From Hemicentrotus pulcherrimus (taxonomy: Eukaryota; Echinodermata; Echinoidea; Camarodonta; Strongylocentrotidae): a stretch of DNA of 10,557 nt. The notes under the pieces were generated by a model that saw only the letters and a program-made list of their open reading frames with translations, did not search any database and had not been told where the DNA came from. Of this stretch, positions 6,401 through 10,557 are shown piece after piece (within the stretch, counting starts at the first letter, position 1; each line of letters begins with the position of its first letter). The position numbers were made by a program, and so were the translations under genes. The stretch lies in assembly GCA_003118195.1 (NCBI GenBank), contig BEXV01001637.1:48481-59037 (forward strand). Direction: 5' to 3'.

Positions 6401-9400
6401 ACCTGAAGAAAATTCAGACAAGGAACAAGACAAAAATACATGTATTGAAAGATCAGATGGCAAAGATTCACAGACAAAAGCCCAGGAAAGAGCAGAACAG
6501 GACACTGTTGTAGAGGATTCTGACATACAGCTTGAACAATCAAAGTCTAGTATTATGACTGTGGGCGATTTCTTGCTAGACATGTCCTGTGAAGACGTCA
6601 CTGACTATCATGATGTGCATCAGAAAAAGGAAAGTACAGAAGGCAAAGATACATCAGGTGATGTTATTGAAGTAGCAGATGAGGATGATGAAGAAGATGC
6701 TTGTAATGATGGCAAGCTAACAGCTGATGCACAAACCATAAAATCTGAGAAAGAAAATCAGGATGACGATAACATGGTTATGCCGGTAATTGTATCGGTA
6801 GAATCACTGAAAGGAAAACCCGAAGCCATGAGCAATGAACCGCAAGAGAATCCAAACATTTCTACCAGTTATCAACATCAGCAAATGGAGTACGCCAAAG
6901 GGCAAGCTAGTGACTTCAGGATGCAAAGTTCTACAATGGGAAATGCTCATGCCCAAAGATTTCCCCTCCCGCAGGCTCCACAATTTCACCCACAGGGTGG
7001 GCAATATCCACCTTCGAACATGTCTGAATCTGCTGTAATGCCACCAGGAATCCAAGGACAACTGGGGATGCATGTACAGCAGCCAGTGTATTACAAACAA
7101 GATAATGCAATGGGAGGCAATGCCATAGGAAGCAATCCATACATCAGTGCTTTAAAGCAGCAGGCTTCTTCTATTCATGTAGCGCTGGGTCACCCTCAAT
7201 ACCCAGGTATGATGCAACAGCAGATTCCACACAATTTGCCATCCCAGCAGCCAGTATTCATCCAGCCAGAAACAGCGAGCAGATTCCAGATGAACCCAAA
7301 CCTGAATCCCATGGGCTTAGCATCAGCAGTGACTCAAGGAATGCGTTTCAATGCTCCACACATGAACATGCCAAATCATGCAGCAACGTCTCTTCCTCAA
7401 CCAAGTGTAGGAGCACAAGGGTCACAGATATCCCTGACAGCCATGCAACAACTCCAACAACAGTATGCCCTGAAACAACATCAGCAGCACGAACAGCAAC
7501 AACTTCAACAGCAGCAACTTCAACAACAAAAACAGCAACAACTTCAACAACAAAAACAGCAACAAGAACAACTTGCCAAACAACACCAACAGTGGGCTAC
7601 TCATCAGTTGATGATGCGAGCTCAGTACAGCCAACAAGGACTTAAGCAGGGTATGGTGCATAACATTACGAACATGCCTGGTCAGGTGAGACCGAGCCAA
7701 ATACCACATCAATTTGTACAACCAACACCTCATTCAGTAAGTGCAGCTAATCTTCTGCATTCGTCTCATCAGGGTGACGGCAGTCCTCATCATTATCCAG
7801 GACAGGGGTTTGAAAATAGAGAGAACAAGCAATCAGGAAGTCCAGCACACCATCAGCAGTCTGAGTCTGTTATTAAGAATAGTACTGGACAGATTGCAAA
7901 GAGACCCAGCACCTCATCATCCTCTACACTACATCCAAATGTGATCAAACCAAATATGGGTCAACAAAGCGATTCATCAGAATCATCAAATGTATCTCAA
8001 GAAAGTCCAGATATTCTCACAGTAGTAGCACGTAGTATGATTGACAAATCACCTCCAAATGCTGAAGTGAGACCTGTAATCTCCTCAAGGCTCTCTGAGA
8101 GTAGCTCACCTTCTGGATCAGTTGGCATAACCTCCAATGATGAAGTAATAGGTGGGCTTCAGTCACCACCTGCGGGTAGCATGGCATCAGATCATTCAGC
8201 TTCCAGACCTCACCAGAAGGCTAAGTCCCCACGAAGTCCAAGATCTCCAAGAGCAAAAGCATTCCAGTATAAATTAGATCCAGAGCGTCCATTCATCTGT
8301 CACATATGTGGGAAAGGCTTCAAGCGTAGAAACAACCTGACTGATCATGTGCGAACTCACACTAGACCGTACAAATGTGGGGAGTGCTCCTTTGATACCA
8401 TTCGATGGCAATACCTGGCTGAGCACATGAAAAAAGCCCATGGTTTTTCGGGAGATCCCAAAGACCTGGAGATGCTGTTTAAGTCTTCTTCTAAGAAACT
8501 CATTCCCACTGACCGTATACCAGCTGCCAGCCTGACACCCGCAATGGGTGTTGTAATATCAAACCTTCCTGTGGCACCAACTATGATTGGGAGTGATCTT
8601 TCTAGAACTAAACCTGTGCAAACTTCCCTGGACTATGATCTTGATCTAGTTGATTTCTTTGGAAAAGATTCAGAATGTGAATCTGGGAAAGCAGCCAAAA
8701 ATGAAAGTCCCAAAATAACTCCAACTCAAACTACAAGAGTTATTCCCACAGGGGAAGGCAATGGCTCTACTGACCATTATTGTCAAGCAAATATCGGTGT
8801 AGAGTCGGCCAGACCTGAGGGCAACTCGGGATTGGCAAGTTCTGAGGAAGTTGCAGAAAACTCTATTGAAATGGTACCCCAGGTTTCAGAAGAGACCCCT
8901 GAACCAACTCCTCAACCAGATAACAATGATGTACTGACAGTACAACCTATTGCTCCAGAAGATGCTTCTACCTCCCTGGCCAGTGGAGAGTATGACTTGT
9001 CACAGGAAGAGCCAGAACAGGATCTCCATTTCCAAGATGATGATGAAGATGAGGACTATTCTCCAGTGCCTAGAAAGAAATCAAAGTTCAGTCGAAAGAA
9101 GCGTTTCCACAAGCGATGGGCTGCAAAGAACGTCATTGCAAAGTACAAAAGCAGGGGTAGAGGTAGGCCGAGGAAACGTCCACTGCTACAGGTGACAGAG
9201 GCCACAGTCATAACACCTGCTACTGGGAATGATGTGGTGGAACCCCCCTTAGATTATACTGAGGTGGAAGCACTTGTAGATGCTTCTGTTACCAGCATTA
9301 GTTCTGCCATTGACTCATCAAGCTCCAGGGGCCATGAAGCACTACCAGATAAACCAGACGATGCGTCTCTCCCACCAGCTGTAGAGTTTGATTCTCCAGC

Positions 9401-10193
9401 AATGCTTGATACTACATCCACACGTACTTCCCCTGCCCCCAATGGATCCATCCTTAGTGAACTATCAGAAGATGAGCTACTCTTCACACCGAGTGGCCGG
9501 CCAAAACGTCGCACAGGCAATTACAACCCTGGTCATGTTGAACAGAAGAATAATGATGAACTAGGCCAGGGGCAGGTGAAGCCAGAGCCACCACATCAGC
9601 CACAGTCACAGGAGCAGCATGCACAGGTAGTCAGTCTGTCCCCGGTCAAGAGGGGAAGAGGTCGCCCACCAAAGCATTTAATGAAAGGCGATCTTGTGAT
9701 GCGCATCCGCATGAAATCTGGATCAGAAGAAGAGCCTCAAACTCAACCAGCGGTTGTCAACGGGGATGAGATAGTGAAGGTGGATGGCCGCAAGAGGAAG
9801 CGCAACTCTGATCACTCATCGCACCTTCTCCTCAATCCAAAAGGAGGTATTCAGTTATCAGAGTATTTCAAGATCACAAAGGATCCTGCTCGCCCATTCT
9901 GTTGTACTATTGAGAACTGCACAAAGAACTTTAAGAGCAAGCAGCACATGAGGGAACATCTCTTTACCCACCTCAAGCCCTATAGATGTGATCACTGTGG
10001 CCAGGGTTTTGCTCGTACAGACTACCTGGCCTTCCACATGAAAGAAGATCATGGTGTATATCCCACCAAAGAACAACTCTTTGCAAAGAGGAAACTTGCC
10101 AATGCCAGAGCAACTTCCTCTAGGTATCGTGCCAATTGCAAAGATAAAAAGAGACAAATGTTACACGAAAATGTAATGATGGGAAATGGATAG
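3459..10193 (+). CDS. Large C2H2 zinc-finger/AT-hook nuclear protein, last coding exon (residues 683-2926)
   Basis: This single 6.7-kb exon encodes residues 683-2926 and stops at TAG 10191-10193. In order it holds: an ordered-looking segment (695-745); a Pro/Gln-rich region (about 750-966); three C2H2 fingers (1081-1178); an RG repeat (1235-1247); SUMO-type VKSE and IKIE and an AT-hook-like motif (1268-1295); finger pair 1 (1333-1380); a basic NLS-like patch (1401-1414); a long acidic region (to about 1800); a Met/Pro/Gln-rich region with polyQ (2011-2060); SPR triplets (2272-2280); finger pair 2 (2296-2343); a basic patch and three AT-hook-type motifs (2554-2755); and finger pair 3 (2831-2880) near the C-terminus. 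Every finger keeps its Cys and His ligands. The family knowledge is that C2H2 arrays with AT-hooks act in the nucleus as DNA-binding regulators. I infer a chromatin or transcription factor but recognise no named orthologue. The MPPGTP Met at 3468 could be mistaken for a start; the in-frame splice to exon 1 argues that it is internal. Confidence 0.9.
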   Translation, partial: NVAMPPGTPSNQKTVLMLQGGDTLKVDMQGNLILFNSQGKQTACVNSSLINGIVLSKTVIKAAEEASQSTVPASPVVPHTPARPPLTPPAQQQRPAEQPPPLIPASQHHEPNPAPLVRDQQDQWHMSNPDEISMASEGMVRRNSSEGSDNRTTLPRGTVRSMIASNNWVPNSGVPPPPSSQVVHVPQGQYSSVLQKALMQQQTSQQPVQHKSILVQQLQQQPGSRPQYQIQPHISSHPKQIQPNTQQGSFSQAHYNQHFQQIPPQQLQLHQVPQPVQLENEKTRTRVVAPVSIPPVGLDPQATIPIAPRPTNSSGNTQQTKLSAFSSESNQGGKLQNLPNVLKLLTSEKKNENSTFPANQSAEHVQNESSEDDRSGNLVPLNSGGSSQSTGGSGSLKHCELCNRLFIKEESYEKHLQTSPGHWEIWKEFHRKKQRMKYICTQCKKIFVNREALLSHKEYYHNQTRAIKGRFLVRCQLCHLKFMDDRQLTAHMDKCHTAVQLENDKETIESKETPSVSNISNVEEPCSNSSSSPITISNGMNSNTEIPHASSFGRGRGRGRGQGRRMSLKIRAEYGSRKAGEQANKVKSECGGRIKIEYINVNARRGPGRPRRRSSDDVPTFIIYKDPKATTTDLVGRYGRCEAGTLRPYKCNLCPKNFNSTHCLLEHIKIHVKPYSCGACGLKASRKDNVAKHIELVHGGPKYVPKRQPNTPEKPVMSKHRRKKLLKRWRKRMTREAAEASTGADDLNQAESYKPVDMGDGRGRLASTEQAEIEGNASLKGEDIGHAGGEEGADTEPACMQGGEVGSFEDAEDADIASLQDQVTVTDIELVEDGDEPVGDDYITISAEDNKESNWNGSETVNDEQGDSRSTEESSDDVIEKTGDSNKPDTKIDDEFPENINQNTSLHNSNNNTEGQKEDPHILEHNEEAPKPVEEPVAHENERKEKEKFESGEDEESPSQELQSDDMSVASDGFIPIEDEKPEENSDKEQDKNTCIERSDGKDSQTKAQERAEQDTVVEDSDIQLEQSKSSIMTVGDFLLDMSCEDVTDYHDVHQKKESTEGKDTSGDVIEVADEDDEEDACNDGKLTADAQTIKSEKENQDDDNMVMPVIVSVESLKGKPEAMSNEPQENPNISTSYQHQQMEYAKGQASDFRMQSSTMGNAHAQRFPLPQAPQFHPQGGQYPPSNMSESAVMPPGIQGQLGMHVQQPVYYKQDNAMGGNAIGSNPYISALKQQASSIHVALGHPQYPGMMQQQIPHNLPSQQPVFIQPETASRFQMNPNLNPMGLASAVTQGMRFNAPHMNMPNHAATSLPQPSVGAQGSQISLTAMQQLQQQYALKQHQQHEQQQLQQQQLQQQKQQQLQQQKQQQEQLAKQHQQWATHQLMMRAQYSQQGLKQGMVHNITNMPGQVRPSQIPHQFVQPTPHSVSAANLLHSSHQGDGSPHHYPGQGFENRENKQSGSPAHHQQSESVIKNSTGQIAKRPSTSSSSTLHPNVIKPNMGQQSDSSESSNVSQESPDILTVVARSMIDKSPPNAEVRPVISSRLSESSSPSGSVGITSNDEVIGGLQSPPAGSMASDHSASRPHQKAKSPRSPRSPRAKAFQYKLDPERPFICHICGKGFKRRNNLTDHVRTHTRPYKCGECSFDTIRWQYLAEHMKKAHGFSGDPKDLEMLFKSSSKKLIPTDRIPAASLTPAMGVVISNLPVAPTMIGSDLSRTKPVQTSLDYDLDLVDFFGKDSECESGKAAKNESPKITPTQTTRVIPTGEGNGSTDHYCQANIGVESARPEGNSGLASSEEVAENSIEMVPQVSEETPEPTPQPDNNDVLTVQPIAPEDASTSLASGEYDLSQEEPEQDLHFQDDDEDEDYSPVPRKKSKFSRKKRFHKRWAAKNVIAKYKSRGRGRPRKRPLLQVTEATVITPATGNDVVEPPLDYTEVEALVDASVTSISSAIDSSSSRGHEALPDKPDDASLPPAVEFDSPAMLDTTSTRTSPAPNGSILSELSEDELLFTPSGRPKRRTGNYNPGHVEQKNNDELGQGQVKPEPPHQPQSQEQHAQVVSLSPVKRGRGRPPKHLMKGDLVMRIRMKSGSEEEPQTQPAVVNGDEIVKVDGRKRKRNSDHSSHLLLNPKGGIQLSEYFKITKDPARPFCCTIENCTKNFKSKQHMREHLFTHLKPYRCDHCGQGFARTDYLAFHMKEDHGVYPTKEQLFAKRKLANARATSSRYRANCKDKKRQMLHENVMMGNG
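3495..3647 (+). other. Ordered-looking segment at the start of exon 2 (residues 695-745)
   Basis: From KTVLMLQGG to VIKAA the composition changes sharply from the disordered surroundings. Alternating hydrophobic residues with GG and GN turns (VLMLQGGDTLKVD, GNLILFN) suggest beta hairpins, followed by a possible helix (SKTVIKAAEEA). No known domain is recognised. It may be a small conserved domain or interaction module. Confidence 0.4.
3660..4310 (+). other. Pro/Gln-rich low-complexity region (about residues 750-966)
   Basis: The protein here is dominated by Pro, Gln, Ser and His, with runs such as SQQPVQH and VQQLQQQPG and many PP pairs. Such regions in animal transcription factors are usually disordered activation or co-factor-binding segments. 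No structured domain is visible. Confidence 0.6.
4653..4946 (+). other. Three-finger C2H2 cluster (residues 1081-1178)
   Basis: Finger 1 is C-X2-C-X12-H-X6-H (CELC…HLQTSPGH), with an unusually long His spacing. A basic stretch follows (HRKKQRMK). Finger 2 is C-X2-C-X12-H-X4-H (CTQC…HKEYYH). Finger 3 has the same pattern (CQLC…HMDKCH). Fingers 2 and 3 keep the core Phe and Leu. The spacers between fingers are long and not of the TGEKP type, so these fingers may act singly, or bind RNA or protein rather than wrap DNA as an array. Confidence 0.85.
5115..5153 (+). other. RG-repeat (residues 1235-1247)
   Basis: GRGRGRGRGQGRR is a short Arg-Gly repeat. RG motifs are known arginine-methylation targets and nucleic-acid-binding elements. 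It sits between the three-finger cluster and the first AT-hook-like motif. Confidence 0.7.
5214..5249 (+). other. Tandem SUMO-consensus sites VKSE and IKIE (residues 1268-1271 and 1276-1279)
   Basis: Both match the psi-K-x-E sumoylation consensus and lie eight residues apart, next to an AT-hook-like motif. Further matches are IKSE at 6738-6749 and VKPEP at 9576-9590. Consensus matches alone are common; the tandem pair is what makes it notable. Confidence 0.4.
5274..5297 (+). other. AT-hook-like motif 1, GPGRPRRR (residues 1288-1295)
   Basis: It has a GRP core flanked by Arg, with Pro where the canonical motif has Arg (P-GRP rather than R-GRP). AT-hooks bind the minor groove of AT-rich DNA. 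It lies 37 residues before finger pair 1. Confidence 0.6.
5409..5552 (+). other. Zinc-finger pair 1 (residues 1333-1380)
   Basis: Finger 4 is C-X2-C-X12-H-X3-H (CNLC…HIKIH). Finger 5 is C-X2-C-X12-H-X4-H (CGAC…HIELVH) and is followed by Gly. The linker between them is VKPYS, five residues between His and Cys instead of the usual seven (TGEKPYx). Finger 5 lacks the core Phe (Ala in its place). Confidence 0.9.
5613..5654 (+). other. Basic NLS-like patch (residues 1401-1414)
   Basis: KHRRKKLLKRWRKR is a dense basic cluster about 20 residues after finger pair 1 and just before the acidic region. It fits a nuclear localisation signal or a DNA backbone contact. Its RKK..KRW pattern recurs at 9072-9119. 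Confidence 0.6.
5670..6830 (+). other. Long acidic disordered region (about residues 1420-1806)
   Basis: This stretch of nearly 390 residues is dominated by Glu, Asp, Ser, Asn and Gly, for example VADEDDEEDA, and has no cysteine/histidine domain. It contains one hydrophobic island, IMTVGDFLLDM (6552-6584). Acidic regions of this kind act as activation, histone-binding or DNA-mimic segments in nuclear proteins; which applies here is unknown. Confidence 0.65.
6552..6587 (+). other. Hydrophobic island in the acidic region (residues 1714-1725)
   Basis: IMTVGDFLLDMS interrupts the acidic tract and is followed by CEDVTDY. It resembles short amphipathic activation or co-factor-docking motifs. The assignment is inferred from composition only. 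Confidence 0.35.
7443..7592 (+). repeat. Polyglutamine tract with exact 24-bp tandem duplication (residues 2011-2060)
   Basis: Gln dominates 50 residues, broken by Leu, Lys, His and Glu. Codons are mixed CAA and CAG. Positions 7516-7539 and 7540-7563 are identical 24-mers, each adding eight residues of the form QLQQQKQQ in phase, and a 15-base partial copy precedes them (7501-7515). Identity at the DNA level points to a recent duplication and likely length polymorphism. Leu and Lys spacing could support a helix or coiled coil. Confidence 0.9.
8226..8252 (+). other. Triple Ser-Pro-Arg repeat (residues 2272-2280)
   Basis: SPRSPRSPR stands directly in front of finger pair 2, about 16 residues before its first Cys. 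Ser-Pro followed by a basic residue is a proline-directed kinase target, and related SPKK-type repeats in linker histones contact the minor groove. Phosphorylation could switch the neighbouring fingers; this is inference. Confidence 0.5.
8298..8441 (+). other. Zinc-finger pair 2 (residues 2296-2343)
   Basis: Finger 6 is C-X2-C-X12-H-X3-H (CHIC…HVRTH) with canonical Phe and Leu. Finger 7 is C-X2-C-X12-H-X4-H (CGEC…HMKKAH), followed by Gly. The linker is TRPYK, five residues. Finger 7 reads CSFDT, so the aromatic is shifted two places toward the Cys and Thr replaces the core Phe, a pattern known from the alternate fingers of ZFY-type proteins. The lead-in DPERPF resembles that of pair 3 (DPARPF). 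Confidence 0.9.
8628..8663 (+). other. Hydrophobic-acidic motif LDYDLDLVDFFG (residues 2406-2417)
   Basis: Alternating Asp and bulky hydrophobic residues ending in DFF look like a transactivation or co-factor-binding short linear motif. It lies in a disordered stretch after finger pair 2. Confidence 0.4.
9072..9119 (+). other. Basic NLS-like patch 2 (residues 2554-2569)
   Basis: RKKSKFSRKKRFHKRW follows an acidic run (DDDEDEDY) and precedes a canonical AT-hook. It repeats the RKK..KRW pattern seen after finger pair 1. A nuclear localisation or DNA-contact role is likely. Confidence 0.55.
9153..9182 (+). other. AT-hook 2, RGRGRPRKRP (residues 2581-2590)
   Basis: This is a textbook AT-hook core (R-GRP-RK) with flanking basic residues, predicted to bind the minor groove of AT-rich DNA. 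Confidence 0.85.
9492..9518 (+). other. AT-hook-like motif 3, SGRPKRRTG (residues 2694-2702)
   Basis: It has a GRP core followed by KRR but lacks the preceding Arg, so it is a weaker or extended-type AT-hook. Confidence 0.5.
9648..9677 (+). other. AT-hook 4, KRGRGRPPKH (residues 2746-2755)
   Basis: RGRGRPPK matches the canonical AT-hook as in HMGA-type proteins. A further basic cluster RKRKR (9789-9803) lies between it and finger pair 3. Confidence 0.85.
9903..10052 (+). other. Zinc-finger pair 3 at the C-terminus (residues 2831-2880)
   Basis: Finger 8 is C-X4-C-X12-H-X3-H (CTIENC…HLFTH). Finger 9 is C-X2-C-X12-H-X4-H (CDHC…HMKEDH), followed by Gly. The linker is LKPYR, five residues. The only length difference from pairs 1 and 2 is the two extra residues in the C-X4-C of finger 8. 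A 46-residue basic tail closes the protein. Confidence 0.9.
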
Positions 10194-10390
10194 GAGCAGC
10201 ATCGTAATTCATGATACACAGCATTTCAACTTTAATACTTTCAGAATATAGAATCTGCATTTCAAGATTGATGAGAAAAATATTTTAGATTCTGTAATAT
10301 TGATATTTGATATTTAAAGACATTTACAATCATCAGTAAGATATTATAGCAATGAATGGTCTACATTTTGATATAATTGTCTTCAATGAA

Positions 10391-10402
10391 TATATATATA
10401 TA
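10391..10402. repeat. (TA)6 microsatellite
   Basis: Six perfect TA units in the presumed 3' UTR; short and likely of no function. Confidence 0.8.
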
Positions 10403-10542
10403 CTAGCATGGAATCTTTGGCTATCTTTAGCCTCTGCATTTTCATGTTTTAATCACCAAGCCCTGAAAATCAAAGGGACTACCGGTATTTAACATTTGGA
10501 CAGAGTCTCAGAGTCTAAAATCAATTCTGTTGTATTTTCAGT

Positions 10543-10557
10543 GGGGGGGGGGGGGGG
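10543..10557. repeat. Poly-G run at window end
   Basis: Fifteen G close the window, mirroring the run at its start on the same strand. This suggests a contig boundary at a homopolymer. Confidence 0.9.

Larger units (their letters stand above)
10194..10557 (+). other. 3' UTR and downstream sequence
   Basis: This is AT-rich non-coding DNA after the TAG stop. No AATAAA or ATTAAA was found; variants such as AATATA near 10245 are weak candidates. A (TA)6 run lies at 10391-10402. A pyrimidine-rich TTTTCAG just before the final G run resembles an acceptor but is probably chance. The polyadenylation site may lie beyond the window. Confidence 0.6.

Noticed and set aside
7422..7733. Antisense Leu-rich 103-codon open frame resembling a membrane protein
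   Set aside because: Poly-Leu arises from reading the CAA/CAG polyglutamine tract backwards (TTG/CTG).
10526..10547. Acceptor-like TTGTATTTTCAG near the window end
   Set aside because: The stop codon is already reached in the preceding exon, the following sequence is only poly-G, and no coding frame is available.
1..10557. CRISPR array, tRNA, rRNA or bacterial operon features
   Set aside because: No spaced identical repeats, no tRNA cloverleaf or rRNA sequence, and no clustered short genes; the window is eukaryotic.

Overview
The window looks like animal (metazoan) nuclear DNA, most plausibly from a marine invertebrate. One very long protein is split by a GT-AG intron. It carries classical C2H2 zinc fingers, AT-hooks, polyglutamine and long acidic disordered tracts. 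The flanks are AT-rich with homopolymer and microsatellite runs, and a small non-autonomous transposon sits in the intron. There is no operon structure and nothing bacterial. The exact phylum cannot be fixed from the sequence; echinoderm or another invertebrate is a guess. The window starts with 13 G and ends with 15 G, which suggests an assembled contig that broke at homopolymers.

Layout. Positions 1-809 are non-coding (intron or 5' flank) and contain two CAG|GT sites preceded by pyrimidines. A 3' splice site at about 809 opens an exon holding the end of the 5' UTR, an overlapping upstream ORF (829-900) and the first coding block (875-2920). A 538-bp phase-0 intron (2921-3458) follows. Half of it is a 266-bp fold-back MITE-like element (3046-3311) flanked by ATTT on both sides. 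The second coding block (3459-10193) is a single uninterrupted exon of 6.7 kb ending in TAG. Positions 10194-10557 are AT-rich 3' UTR or downstream DNA.

The two blocks join in frame (…STVK|NVAMPP…) to give a predicted 2926-residue nuclear protein. The first 680 residues are Ser/Asp/Glu-rich and disordered. Then come a short ordered-looking segment, a Pro/Gln-rich region, a three-finger cluster, an RG repeat, tandem SUMO-type sites with an AT-hook-like motif, finger pair 1, a long acidic region, a second Gln-rich region with a polyQ tract, an SPR triplet, finger pair 2, a further acidic region, basic and AT-hook motifs, and finger pair 3 at the extreme C-terminus. The three finger pairs have almost identical geometry (48, 48 and 50 residues from first Cys to last His). 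They share an inter-finger linker two residues shorter than the canonical one, so they look like copies of one module. The whole suggests a sequence-specific, AT-rich-DNA-binding chromatin or transcription regulator. I do not recognise the orthologue and give no gene symbol.
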